A DNA stretch of 64,000 bases from positions 186,001-250,000 of the forward strand of contig JAQFVV010006475.1 in NCBI GenBank assembly GCA_028023455.1, in the 5' to 3' direction. The position numbers and the translations under genes are program-made. Every line of letters begins with the position of its first letter. The stretch's first letter is position 1. Under the pieces are notes generated by a model. That model made no database searches, was not told where the DNA came from, and worked only from the letters and a program-made list of their open reading frames with translations. Source of the DNA: Epiperipatus broadwayi. Lineage: Eukaryota; Onychophora; Udeonychophora; Euonychophora; Peripatidae. Below are positions 12,066 through 23,566 of the stretch, in pieces.

Positions 12066-12136
12066 GTATTGTGGCCTATTGGATAGCATAGCTGCCTTCC
12101 AAGCAGCTGGTCTGGGTTCGCTTCCCAGTCATTGCA
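12066..12136 (+). pseudogene. tRNA-Gly(TCC)-like retrosequence
   Basis: The anticodon arm is perfect: stem GCTGC/GCAGC around loop CTTCCAA, giving anticodon TCC. The T arm is also perfect (CTGGG / TTCGCTT / CCCAG), and AGCATAGCTGCCTTCCAAGC matches animal tRNA-Gly(TCC). The acceptor stem pairs at only about five of seven positions and the D arm is altered, so it is unlikely to be functional. The block is absent from the paralogous LTR at about 44460, and ATATATTTA on both sides may be a target duplication. It is best read as a retroposed tRNA or the head of a short tRNA-derived SINE. Confidence 0.7.
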
Positions 12137-12776
12137 TTTGACAAACATATATATATATTTATTTAGTGGTAGTGTATTATTATTTGTTAAATGTTGTCTT
12201 AATGATTTATTATTTATTTAATGGAAGACCAAATGTCTACAATTATTTAAATCATGATATATGCTGAATGATAATCGAATAGTTTAAATTATAGCAATTA
12301 AGTTGTGTTATCTTTGATATTTATTAGAACTTATAATGGTCGATTAATAAAATCTATCGTATTTCTTGGGAGTTTTGCATTGTTTGCTTAGTTGCTGAAT
12401 AGATATATAAATTTCTTATTTTGTAAATGAATAGTTTAAATGAAGGCTGAGCTAGATTAATATTTCATTTTGTTATCAGAGTAATAGAATTATTGTGAAT
12501 GAATTGGATATTTTGATTTGAATTGAGAAATGTTTCTACTCTTAATTTAAATTAAATGTCATTGGTAAAGAATTGTAAAGGGGGTAAAGTCTAATATTTA
12601 ACCATTAGAAAAAAGAAGTTGGTGCATATTTTAACCCTTTTTTCCGAGCTCTAGATAAGCATATTTATTTATTATTATTGATGATTGACACAACAAGGGC
12701 TTAAATTTTGTATGCATCATTAAATTGATCGATTTATAACCCTATGTAGAAGTCCACCCTGGAAGTCAGTTATAAT

Positions 12777-12795
12777 TGGTGCCTAACTTCGTGGC
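12777..12795 (+). other. Putative primer-binding site, tRNA-Lys type
   Basis: TGGTGCCTAACTTCGTGGC follows GTTATAAT, the end of the upstream LTR, and resembles the tRNA-Lys site TGGCGCCCAACGTGGGGC with a few changes. Its place between the LTR and a gag-pol remnant supports the reading. Confidence 0.5.
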
Positions 12796-13139
12796 TTTAT
12801 TAGAGACTAAAGCGATTGAGATTAGAAGTCATATATACATATTCGTGATTGCAAGATAATATAGGATTATATTTGAGTGGAGTAATATTTTGTAAAATTG
12901 ATTGAATCAAACAATTTATTTATGTCTGTTCAAATAAGAAATAGTAAAAGAACATTTTGAGTGTTGTAGAATAAATGATATTGTTGTTGCTCTCTTATGA
13001 ACTTTAGTGGCTCGAAAATCAATGGATAAATATATTAATATTCAAAAACAAAATAATCTGATATAATTTTGCAAGTTATTTTTTTAAAATAGAAGTATTT
13101 ATTTTGAAAGACAATCAATTATAGTTGGTAAGGATAAGA

Positions 13140-14850
13140 AAACATTGGTAGAACCTGAAGATTGTGTTCAGGAAATGTTTAGGAAGCTAGTTGAAATTAT
13201 TGATAATAAATTTGAGAGTCATAGTAAAGAAAATAAGAATTTAGAGAAGCTATGGACAATAATTTTGAGAATCTTAAAGAAGCTATAGACAATAAATTTG
13301 AGAGTTAGAGTAAAAAAATAAAGCTATGGACAATAAATTAGAAGTTATTAGTAATCAAATTGATGTTAGAAATAATGAATTAAGAAGAGAGATGACTAAT
13401 CTAAATCAATAATTAAAAGATATGAATCACAAATTTGAATTATGTAAGATCAAAATTAATGCTACTAATGCGGGATTAGAGGAATGTAGATATAATTTAG
13501 ATGTTAAATTAAAGAAATCTAGTGAAAAGTGTGATATCAATTGAATAAATCACAGAAAAATTTAGAGGTTAAATGTGATGAGTTGGATAGTGAAATGACA
13601 TTTATATCATGCATTGGAAAAAAGGTATATAAACATTGAGGAAGCATATAAAGGTCATCATGAAGAATTAAAACTAGAGATAAACAATATTAAAACAGAA
13701 GTAATTGATGTTCAGAAACATATGAAATTAGAATATAAAGAGATATGTAAGAAGCAAAATAAAAGTGAAAATTAAATTAAAAGATTATAAAAGATATATA
13801 AAGAATCACAAGATAATTTGAAGGGTATGCAGGAAGTATTGGATAATATTGAACAAAAAAACTAGAAGATTTAGATGATATAAGAAATAAGTTGGATGAC
13901 TATCAAGTGTTTGTGGATAGTAGTAACAAAAAACAAGACAAAATATATAATGAATTGGAAAATAATATAAAACATTAAAACAAGTGATACATAAACAATT
14001 TGAAAAACAAGAAAAGATTATAAGTAATAAAATATTGTTAATGTTAAAGGATAGAATGATAGGGATAAAAATACTCCTGTTAAAGTTATTGATGATTATG
14101 TAGATAAAACTTATGACAATATCTTTTCGGAAAATAAATATGGAAATAAATGTGAAAATGTGATGATGTCATCATTTGGTGGAGGTGATAATGAACAGAT
14201 TTATGGTCAAGAAAGAATCAGAGAGGAAAGGATAAACAGCAATATAGAAAAGTTTATTCGGCTAAAAGTTTTTAAAGGGGAGTATGATGAAAACCCTATA
14301 GAAGAATTATTTTCATTGAGTCACTTAAATGAGAGAGAAATTATTGGTAGCCAGTAACCGTCTTAACATGTTTGCTAAGCATTGGTAGAAGTCATTGCTT
14401 CATAAACCTGAGACTTATAAAGACTTCAAATATGTCCTTTTGAATAGTTTTGGGAGGAAGATAAACAGTACAATTTGAGATACAGAATTTCTCAAGATAA
14501 ATATAATCCTAATAAGGACATTATACTCAGTTTTTTCAAATGCAGGCAGCTAAATTAAAGATGCTGACTGCTTTTCCTTTATCGGGAAGCCAGATAATTT
14601 GGATAATTAGGAGACACTTGCCTAGACACATCAAGTAAACCTTAATAGCAGCTGACATGTATACTGTAAAAGAAGTATCTGAGATACTTGGGGTACTCAA
14701 GGCAAGTGAGGGACTTAAGGAAAATATATCTAAACATAATAAAGGTAGTCCTACTTACAATATATCTCACATTAAGTTTAATAAGAATAGGATAGGTGAT
14801 AGAAGTAGAATATCTAAACCTCATAGAAATATAATAATTATAATGGTTTG
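13140..14850 (+). pseudogene. gag: Gag remnant with long coiled coil
   Basis: Several frames in succession encode Lys/Glu/Asn-rich helical sequence with short repeats (the motif NKFES recurs near 13200 and 13290), typical of the coiled-coil N-terminus of some gypsy Gag proteins. From 14160 a frame reads FIRLKVFKGEYDENPIEELF, corresponding to the start of the capsid domain. Near 14590 the block IIRRHLPRHIK and then EVSEILGVLKASEG resembles the capsid C-terminus. At least a dozen stops and shifts intervene. A CCHC knuckle is not clearly visible. Confidence 0.6.
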
Positions 14851-15066
14851 CCTTATGTGAAAAATTATGGGAATCCCCTTAGGGGCATGTGCTACAGGAA
14901 TTTATTTTATAAGCATGTCACAGAACACTCCTGTGAAATTGCTAGGGGCTAGGTCTAAGATCCGTCTTTTAAATTAGAATGGGCCTCGTCGAAACATTCC
15001 TCACTGCAGTAGCCTTATGACATTTTAGATTTACAGAGCAACAATATTTTAAATTACTTAACATCA

Positions 15067-15570
15067 TTGAATTTTGAATTTGATGATGAAGAATATGATA
15101 GCGCAATAGAAAATTATGACATTAATGTTTGTCCTGAAATTGACATTATTATACAAGGTATAATAGTTAAGGCTTTATTGGATCCAGGAAGTGAAGTGTC
15201 CATTATATTGGAAAAGTTATATTTTAAAATTGCAGAATTAAATGTAGAAGTACCTATGTTACCATTGTGGCAAACTCAAGTTACTATGGTTAATGGTCAT
15301 AAAGCCAAGTTGTTTGTTCAACAGGTATGGTTGGATATTCATATTCAATCAATAAAAATAGAGCAAATATTTTTGATTATGGTCAGACTTACTTATTCAT
15401 GAGGTATAATAGGATCGGACTTTATGAATTGGTTTGAATTTATTATTAATTATATTAATCAAGAATTAGTTTTAAATGGGAAAAAGTATAAATTTAAGAT
15501 GGAGGTTCCCATTAAAAATTTTGATTTACCAGCCATCCATAAAGAATCTACAGAGTTAGATTTATAAGCA
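15067..15570 (+). pseudogene. Retropepsin (aspartic protease) remnant
   Basis: The frame from 15067 reads CPEIDIIIQGIIVKALLDPG followed by SEVSIILEKLY, matching the retropepsin active-site strand, with the usual Asp-Thr/Ser-Gly changed to Asp-Pro-Gly. Downstream LPLWQTQVTMVNG and, after a stop at 15401, GIIGSDFMNWFEFIINY match the second half of the fold (the ILG.DF strand). In an active element this domain cuts Gag-Pol. The altered active site and the stop make it non-functional. Confidence 0.75.
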
Positions 15571-15639
15571 AAAATTTGTGAGTCTATTGAACTAAATACT
15601 AATTCTAAGAAATTTTTTTTGCAATTACTCTGTAGATAC

Positions 15640-16880
15640 AAGGATGTATTTTTTTAAAAAACCTGGTACTATAAAAGAGTACATTCATACAATATGCTTG
15701 AAGGACTACAGTCTATTTCAATGTAAAAGCTATCCTATCTCTTACCAATACAAAGTAGAAGTTAAAAAAAAATGTCTTTCAGCATATTATAGTCCTAATG
15801 GTTGTACGAAAGAAAGATGGGTCTGCATATTTACTTGAATGTGAGATTCTTGAATCAGTTGATTCCAGAACATGATGTATCTCTTACTGTGCAAGAGTTA
15901 CTAATACATTTTAAGGATAAACATATATTTTCTACTGTAAACTTAACAACTAGTTATTGGCAGGTATACTTGCAAAAGGATAATCAGAAGTATACTGCGT
16001 TTAAATATGAAGGATATTCATATGTATTAGACAGAATGCTTTCTGGACTAATAAATAGTGGAGCTGATCTTAAGTATTTAGATAAAATATCTGATGAAGT
16101 CAAAGGCATTATTACCCCATGTAAATGATGTGATTGTTTTTGAAAATATCTCAATATTTTGATCATCTAAATGTTTTATGGGAATGTGAAGAGAAACATA
16201 TTAAAATAAATCTAAAGAAAAGTAAGATAGCTGTTAAGGAGATAGAATTGTTAGAGCACATTGTAGGATTAGATGGGATAAAGCCACACCCTGATAAGGT
16301 GAATTCTATTTAGAATTTTCTGACTCCAGAAAATAAAAAGCAATTATATTCTTTCCTAGGTGTCTGCAACTTTTATCATAGATTCTGTGAAAAGTTTGCT
16401 TATGATACCATTTATTTATTTAAATTGTTATGGAAAGATGAAAAACAGAAATGGACTGAAAATCATTCTAGAGAATTTGATAAAATGAATTTCTTGAATA
16501 TTGTAATCCTATACTATCCTGATTTCCAAAAATATTTTATGTATAGACTGATAGCAGTGGGTGTGGTCTCGGAATAGTTTTATTTAAATTGGACTGTGAA
16601 AAGAAGCCCCTTGTCTTATAGTTCTTGGTAGATTGTTGAAGTGTGCAGAATTGCATTATGCCACTACAGAAAAGGAAACCTTGGCCATTGTATGGGCATT
16701 TCAAAAGCAGTTTAGAATTCATTAATCAAAGCTATTTGAATAGTGAAAGTTTAGTTAGGTGGAGTTTATTTCTTCAACAATTTAATTATAAGGTGCAGTA
16801 ATGTAAAGGAAGAGATAAATATAGCAGATATCTTAAGTAGAAATCCTGTCAAAATAGACCCCTATCATAAAAATGTAGAT
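15640..16880 (+). pseudogene. pol: Reverse transcriptase and RNase H remnant
   Basis: LNVRFLNQLIPE (near 15835) is the conserved YR.LN region, and FSTVNLTTSYWQV (15928) is the FS..DL..GY.Q motif with its catalytic Asp changed to Asn. The YxDD box appears as HVND at about 16120, again with an Asp lost. The thumb region follows (LLEHIVGLDGIKPHPDKV, then FLGVCNFYHRF). RNase H starts near 16540 with SSGCGLGIVLF but breaks into several frames. At least six stops or shifts occur, and two catalytic positions are mutated, so it is inactive. Confidence 0.8.
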
Positions 16881-16892
16881 CATTTATTTATT

Positions 16893-18027
16893 ATGGTCAT
16901 CTCTCAGGTAGTTGATGATTCAGTGGAAAATGATTTGTGGAATTTGTCAAATTTGCAATTATGTGACCCAAATTTGAAGATAATTACTCAATATTTGGGT
17001 GATAAAATTGAATCTGTGGCAATCAGGTGGCTGGTGAAACAAATTGTATTAAGGTATAGAATATTTAAAATTTTGTTATATTATAAAGTAAATGAAAGCC
17101 ATGAACAATCATGGAGAATTGTAGTCCCAACACATCTTAGAAATGGGCTAATATTTATGTACATTGTCTTTATTCACACTACAGACCCAGAAAAATAGAA
17201 TATGTTGTATTCATGATATTCTGGCTTGGATTGTATGCATTCATTGTGAACAGACTCTGGTATTGTGAAATCTGTTTGAGATTGAAATATGCCAACAAGT
17301 CATATGCTGGGATATTGTGACTAATACTGCCCAGTTGCCCCAATATCTTTTAGCCATTGATTTCTATGGGCCTTTGCAACCATTTAAAAGGTTTACATAT
17401 ATTTTGATCACTTATGATGTGTTTTCAAAATTTGTGGGGGAATATACCATGACCAAAAATAGTACAAAAAATATAATAAAGTGTTTAGAAGAATCACAGT
17501 TTGTTTTAATAGGGAAATCTAGAGCTATTTTGATAGACAATGCTACATCATAACTGTCTAAGTAATGGAAAGGTTGGATTGAATGACGGGATATAAAACA
17601 TTTTGTGTTCAATTAGGAAGCCTCAATCTAACCCATGTGAGTGAGTTGAGTTGATTGTTTAGGGTATATCTAGGAAACAATCACTGTGAATGGGTAAATA
17701 AGTTGAAGGAAGTGGTTAATTGTATTACTATAACCCAAAATGAGTCAACTAAATTTACCCCAGTATATTTATACTTTGGATATAGAGCGCCTATGTTAAT
17801 AAAGACTTTTGTCTACTATATCTGAAGAAGAAATAGAGTATGATAGTGATCTATCAAAGGCTGAAACAAATTTGAGAAAAATAGAACAGAAAAGAATTGC
17901 TCATGCTTCTCATAAGCCTTGTGTATTTAAGGTGGGATATTTGGTATTTGTAAAGACTCCTCAAATTAGTGATCCACAGAAGTATAAGTTTAAACAATTT
18001 TTAAGCATGTACAAAGATCAGTTCTGA
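16893..18027 (+). pseudogene. Integrase remnant, Ty3/gypsy type
   Basis: Zinc-binding-domain-like sequence precedes the catalytic core (17317-17553): LAIDFYGPLQPFKRF with the first Asp, and ILIDNATS with the second Asp in place of the normal DNGT. The segment carrying the Glu is shifted and unreadable. The C-terminal part resumes near 17755 (PVYLYFGYRAP) and then as VFKVGYLVFVK to about 18027. This enzyme would insert the element cDNA. It is broken in at least four places. Confidence 0.75.
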
Positions 18028-18299
18028 ATAAAAAGAAAAGTAGGGGTGGATGCTTTTCTCTTAGAAAGTCCTGAAGGCAAAAAAAGTACCTTCATTGCCT
18101 GGAGTTTGAAACCCATGGCACAACTGAAGTAAATGTAGAATATATCTAGTATATTAAAAAAAAAGTTATTGTTGAAACTAGAATATGTTAGTAGATCACA
18201 ATTGGCGTAAAAGACATAAAATATCAGTTTAAGGTAATGGATGATCAAGATGACTTATACAGCATAAGGTTATTTTATGACATGAAATAATTTTCTTGT

Positions 18300-19239
18300 A
18301 TTTGTGTTCCTATTTATTTGTATAGTAGTATGATATAATGTGATTCTAGAGATGAAATGTTCTAAAGTCTTTGAATAATAGAGAATATAAGAATCACTGT
18401 TTTATGGTAATATAATAGGTAAAAGAGACCTATAATTATGAGTAGCAGTAAGTACTTTATGGTTTTGAATTTTATTTATGCATAAGAAATTGAATGGATT
18501 AAATTTAATGTTGGATTAGTTTTTAAAAAAAAAAGTTATGTGGGCTGTATGATGAATTTAACTGTCAGAAAGATATTATGACTTTAGGAAATAAAATGGA
18601 GAATGTTATATATAATAATTTAAGTTAATAGACGCTCGAGCATAACGTGGAAGAGAAATAATGAACTTTGTTTTAAGAGATTTTTTTATTGATAGTAAGG
18701 GAATATTGTAATGGTAGAAATCTGAGTTTTTTTTTTTGTATTCTGAATGAAGTGTAAAATTTGATCTTCGTATATATGTATGTTTTCTTTTCATTTTAAA
18801 AGAGAAAGATTTTCTTATGTAAATATTGTTGCTATGGTACTAGTGTTTTGAAAGTTTTATTTTGCAACATTGGATTATTATTATTTACAGTTATTACAAA
18901 TCGTTTTTTTTTATTTTATTTTAATGAAAAACTTTGATTTTGATAATATTATTCTTTTGGTATATTTGATTTATTGCATTCATTATTATTTAGATGTTCA
19001 GATTATGAAATATAATTAATGTTGTAAGAGTCTGATTTGGTTTTCACAACATATGTTATTGTGGAATGAATTGTGGGTAAAATATTTTTATTTAAAGTGT
19101 AATGCTATAATATATAAATAGAGATGTGTGTTTATTTTATGTAAATAAAATATCATTATTGTTGATTTAATATATGTGTTATGTCTGCCAGTTATAATAC
19201 CCACTGGCGAACACCCTATGCAGTAAGCTCATCTTGCCC
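18300..19239 (+). repeat. Possible LTR remnant ending near 19198
   Basis: There is no coding frame. The sequence CCAGTTATAAT at about 19188-19198, followed by TGGCGAACACC at 19205, repeats the LTR-end plus tRNA-Lys-site signature seen in other elements here. It might be the 3' LTR of the preceding gypsy element or a fragment of another. I could not find a matching second copy. Confidence 0.3.
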
Positions 19240-20290
19240 TGCCTATATATACATACAATAATTATAATCACGAAGTCTAATGCTATTAGAATAAGAAAAG
19301 CAGATTTAAATTACAATACACTAATATATACATATTTACATGAATACATTAAAACAATCATTATATATTTATATCAACAAACCCGAAGGTATACCAAAAC
19401 AATAAAGATCTATGCGACCTACTTTATAGTCCCTATGCTGACTCTTGGATATTCGGAGGCTAGTCATCCGCTCTGGAGCTACCATGCTAAATAAGCAACG
19501 TTCAGTGCCTTTCACAGTTCATCTGCATCTGTAGAGCTTCCAGTTGCAAGTGTCCATTTCTTTACCCTTTCACTCATTTCCCCAGTCCTGATTTTCTAGA
19601 TTTGATTGGTCAAATCTTGTCCGTCCTGGTCGGATCAATCCCTCCCAGTTCACTTGCAGAAGTAGATTTAGACGTAAGTTTTACTTTGATTGATTATCTT
19701 TGCAGCCCGATTTTTAATTAGTCATCTTGTTTATCTGCAAAGTTTTTTCATTAATTAAACTTTCTATAATGAGATATTTTAAATAGCACTATTTATTTTA
19801 TGTAATAGTAATATTAGCGATTAAGCCAATGCACATGCGCTTTAAAGATAAATTATAAATGAATACATTTATAATTTATCTTTAAAGGACATGTGCATTG
19901 ACTTAATCACTAATATTACTATTAAACTTTCTATCTAAAAGGATTTGTTTTCTTGCAGTTTTAAAAAATAACACCGCTATTAAAGTATAATGTTATATTA
20001 AATTAAACAAGTATTTTTATCTTCACATATTTATATAACTTATGTAAGTATTTGTGACAAATTATACACATACATGCATTTAAATATTAAATCTCCATTT
20101 ACAACATTTACTATTACTTATATAAGGCTATAAGCACTTAATAAAAATTAATATTTATAACATTTTTTATTATTACATTGTGTGTATGTCTATTTTAATT
20201 ATACACCTACATAACAATACTTCGCACAAGTTCGAAAATTATTTGTTAGTCTTCAAACTTAAAATATAATCATTTAAGTATTTGGTAGGG
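19240..20290 (-). repeat. 3' non-coding region of the - strand Mag-like element
   Basis: It is collinear with 33515-34175, and its right part (20070-20215) also recurs at 38905-39050. At 33515 this block lies immediately upstream, in - orientation, of the 1.7 kb LTR, so it appears to be the internal sequence between integrase and the 3' LTR. The 3' LTR itself is missing here: the block ends abruptly at about 19240 against a neighbouring LTR end. A 167-bp insertion at 19768-19934 is absent from the second copy. Confidence 0.55.
19768..19934. repeat. Hairpin insertion with a 14-bp target duplication
   Basis: ATTAAACTTTCTAT occurs at 19754-19767 and at 19921-19934 but only once at the matching site near 34030. 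The inserted block ends in a long imperfect palindrome, 19803-19924, with arms of about 58 bp around a short loop. A 14-bp duplication with no inverted repeat at the outer ends suggests retroposition of a hairpin-forming RNA rather than a cut-and-paste MITE. Confidence 0.7.
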
Positions 20291-20329
20291 CTTATTTCTT
20301 TTTAGTTGTTGCCATGAATTATTTTCCAT

Positions 20330-21160
20330 TTGTAGTGGTGACTTCTCTGTAGACAATATTTAATTAAAGATCAGTTTCTTGGGTGGTGTAAATTTCCCGT
20401 TTATTATCATTTTTTATAGTCTTATCTGTTTCTGTTCTGCCTAGATTTGGAATCCAGTCATCACTTTCATTTCTCCATAGCTAGTTCACATGTTTTTTTA
20501 ATATCTTACCATCATTTGTGTGAACTATCACAACTTGTTTTGACAGCTGGCAAATAACTTCCCCTGGAACCCATCGATTTTTTAGTGTGTTCTTTACCCA
20601 TACTCTTGCGGCTGGAATATTTCCACCAGTGATTTGCCAGATTTGGCCACTGGGGTAGAATGCTGGTGGAGAAGAGCAGTCAACACAGCTTCATCGATTT
20701 TTATTTTTCCCGTTTTTTTATAGCTGACTTGAGGCTTTGCACTGCTCTTTCAGCCAGTCCATTTGATTGGGGATGGTATCAGGGTGAATACATGTTTTAT
20801 TCCCCAATCTTGCATTGCATCTGCGAACTTATCCGATGTGAAACCTGTTTCATTATCTGAGACTAAAGTTTCTGGGAACCCGTGATGAGCAAAAATCTCG
20901 TACAGAGTGCTGCTATCTCTGTGCTAGTATTTTTCACTATTTTATACTCAGCCCACCCTGAATATGAGTCTACTACAACTAGAAATAAATGGCCTTCGAA
21001 TGGACCGCAGTGGTCTATATGGATTCATTGCCATGGGTTGTCTGCTTTTAGCCATGTTTCAAAAGTTGATGGTGGTGCTTTAGCACACTGTTGGCAGTTC
21101 TCACATTTCTTTATATATCTTTTTATATCTACATGTTATGCTATGGATTAGGGTTTTTGC
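20330..21160 (-). pseudogene. Integrase, Mag-like gypsy, frameshifted
   Basis: The catalytic core is spread over frames but readable: IHIDHCGPFEGHLFLVVVD then SYSGWAE (first Asp, near 21013), SDNETGF (second Asp, near 20850), and NGLAERAVQSLK (Glu, near 20748). All three catalytic residues therefore persist. The C-terminal domain reads WVPGEVICQLSKQVVIV near 20560 and ends about 20330. The first half includes a degenerate Cys pair of the zinc-binding region near 21100. The role would be insertion of element cDNA. At least four shifts or stops make it non-functional. Confidence 0.8.
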
Positions 21161-21315
21161 CCTCACAATGCTTGGATGTCCTTCATGAAGGAAGTTTAAT
21201 ATTTGTTGTCTCCCCACCACATGCATGATAATGCATCTGTGTGCCCAATTTGTTTCCCCTTTTTTTATTCCAGACTAATCATAGCCCACGAGAATGTTAA
21301 GCCAACATAACATCC

Positions 21316-22486
21316 GTGGGCTTAAATCATCAGGTTATGTTTATTTCCGAATATTCCCAGCAGTGGTTTGTGACCAGTTATAATAATAAATTTCCTCTCA
21401 TACAGATATTGGTGGAATTTTTTCATTCTGAACAAAATTGCGAGCACTTCCTTGTCCAACTGGCTATAGTTTTTTCTGCCTTGGACAATGTGCGTGAAGC
21501 ATATGCTATGGATCACTCTTCCGACTGGGCTGGCTGACTTAGTACTGCCTCGACCCCAAATTCAGATGTGTCACTGGTCAACATAATTTTCAGATCACTG
21601 TTATAATGTAATAATAATTTCAGTGAAGTAAGCAGTGCTTTAAAGCGAATAAATGCCATTTCTTCTTGCTTGTCTCATTTCCATTTCTGGTTTTTCCTCA
21701 GTAGATTATATAAAGGAGTGCCCACATGGGCTTTTCCTTTTAAAAAAGTTTCAAAAAAATTCACCAAGCCCAGGAAAGCTTGTAGTTGCTTCGCGTTTGT
21801 GGGTCTTGGTGCTTCTGCTACTAATTTAGTTTTTTCAGGGGAAGGGGATGTGCCACTTCTCGATATAATGTGGCCCAGGAATTTAATTTTCTTAGTTTTC
21901 TAAATGCATTTTTCAGTATTCAGCTTTGCAACAAACTCATTGGCCATTCACATATCTACGCGGTTTCTAAGTTCTTTGTCTGTGGTCACTGATATGAGGA
22001 TGTCATCAAAATATGGTATGATGCCATCCAATCCGTTGAGGAGGGTTTCAATTTTCGACAGAAATATGCTAGGGGTTGAAGTTATTCCGAATGGTACTCT
22101 TTTACATTTGTATAGACCAAGATGCATAGTAATTGTCAGTATTCTGGACGCTTCCTCTGTAACTGGTATTTGATGGAATGCCACGTTAATGTCTAACTTC
22201 GCAAAGAAATTAGATTTTTGCAATGAAGCAATAACTTCTTTAGTGTTTGATGCAGGGTATGCGCTCTTGTTTAATGTTTTATTTATAGTTACCCTGTAAT
22301 CCCACACAAGCATATCTGACCGTTAAGTTTAGGTATGATGACTACTGGGGTGACCCAATCTGATTTTTCCATGGATTCCAACATCCCTTTCTTGAAGAGA
22401 CTGTTGATTTTTTTTTCTACTTTTACCTTCTGAGCGAATGGTACCTTTCTAGGTTTGCAAATTATGGGTAAAGCTGATGTGCTCAT
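21316..22486 (-). pseudogene. pol: Reverse transcriptase and RNase H, Mag-like gypsy
   Basis: The frame 22486-22289 carries the RT N-terminus (VEKKINSLFKKGMLE, WVTPVVIIPKLNG). A shift leads to 22313-21948 with LDINVAFHQIPV, the VPFGITSTPSIF block and the catalytic box YFDD (IIPYFDDILISV), which is intact. After further breaks, RNase H ends in 21516-21316 with NYSQLDKEVLAILF and FHQYLYERKF, then TGHKPLLGIFG, where the conserved Asp of TDHKPL is changed to Gly. This enzyme makes cDNA from element RNA. It is interrupted at least three times here. Confidence 0.85.
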
Positions 22487-22499
22487 TTCTAATGATACC

Positions 22500-22895
22500 A
22501 GCTCAGTTTTAATAATTCTCTGCTCCCCATTAAATAAATTTGGAAATTTATTTCCATTTCTTTTTCCAACTCGACATTTTGTGTGAATGTCAATCTAATC
22601 CCTAATTTATTAAACTACTCACGGTTGATTAATGGATTTATCAGGGTGTGTACTATATATAATGGTAATTTGACAATTTTACTCACTACTCTGTTTACTG
22701 GAGCTTTAACCACACCCTTTATTTTAATAGCATTGCAATTTACATCTAACGCTTTCATGTCAGTTTTTACTATTTCAGGTTTTTGCTTATAATTTTTTGT
22801 AATAGTCTGCCAATACCACTCCCACGGTCCACTTCCATGTTTATAGGGTGATCCTATATTTTAAATTTTATAATTATTCTATCATTAAGATTGTT
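22500..22895 (-). pseudogene. Aspartic protease remnant
   Basis: Between the zinc knuckles and RT, the - strand encodes MEVDRGSGIG, a decayed form of the retropepsin strand (normally VDTGSG, Thr changed to Arg), then VNCNAIKIKGVV and PLYIVHTLINPLINR as expected for the distal half. Stops at several places. Its position between gag and RT supports the call. Confidence 0.6.
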
Positions 22896-22909
22896 TGCTG
22901 TATTGTTAA

Positions 22910-23562
22910 TCATTGTAAACTGTTTTCTTTTGCCTGCAATTTACGGTTAGGACTTTCTTGTGTGTAGTGTTTCATTTTGTTCTCTCCAACACATGTTTTG
23001 CCTACGTCCCTTATTACATAATTTACATTGTTCATGTCTAAAATAGCAATCAGTGGCTTTATGCCCTCTTTTTCCATAACTAACAGGGTTTCTACTATTA
23101 TTGCCATCTTCATTGTTATTGCCATTACTTTCATTATTTTCTGTGGATTTCTGTTCCACTGTCTTGAAAGTTTTGTAAACTTCACTTTACTTATTTATCC
23201 TGTTATTGAATTCTGGATATTTTTTGGACTGTTCCAAGATGAGCTTGTAGGCTTTGCTACATTTGATTGCCTCCGTATAATCAAGATTCATTATTGACAG
23301 TAGTTGTGCCATAAGATGTTGTTGTTTATGCCTGGCAGGAACTGTTCAAGGAGAGCTTTGTCTAAGTAAGAATCATACATGCAGTTGTTAGCTAACACTC
23401 ACAGTCCACAGTCAAAATGCTTAATCATTTCATTTCTAGCTTGCAGATGATGGCGGAACTGTAATCTAACAATGTGACATGAAGGCGTGGGGTTAAAATA
23501 ATTACCCAATTGCTCTTTGAAGTCACTATACGAGCATTGCTCAGGGGTTAAAGGCTACTAAT
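22910..23562 (-). pseudogene. gag: Gag capsid and zinc-knuckle remnant
   Basis: Starting at the LTR edge, the - strand reads SDFKEQLGNYFNPTPS, LQFRHHLQARNE, VLANNCMYDSYLDKALLEQF and LPGIN, all typical of the capsid of Mag-like Gag. Two zinc-knuckle-like blocks follow at 23100-22950: GHKATDC (first Cys lost) and CKLCNK...C (His lost). Upstream capsid sequence of about 100 residues is missing. Two or more stops and shifts are present. Confidence 0.75.
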
Positions 23563-23566
23563 TACT

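Larger units (their letters stand above)
10008..12776 (+). repeat. 5' LTR of a decayed gypsy element, with two later insertions
   Basis: This block is collinear with 43320-45982 apart from three insertions, two here (10840-11889 and about 12062-12163) and one in the other copy. Without insertions it is about 1.6 kb. It ends GTTATAAT directly before a primer-binding-site-like TGGTGCC, followed by a degenerate gypsy gag-pol, so it is best read as a 5' LTR. The start is given only by where the two copies begin to match. Confidence 0.6.
12777..18290 (+). mobile_element. Decayed Ty3/gypsy internal region
   Basis: In order on the + strand: coiled-coil gag N-terminus, capsid remnant, retropepsin, reverse transcriptase, RNase H and integrase, split by many stops and frameshifts. 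The order protease-RT-RNase H-integrase is that of Ty3/gypsy. The number of lesions shows it is old. The 3' LTR is not cleanly identified; an LTR-like end occurs at about 19190. Confidence 0.8.

Noticed and set aside
21316-21537. + strand frames over 20660-23297
   Set aside because: They are antisense shadows of the - strand gypsy gag-pol, whose motifs are clear on the other strand.
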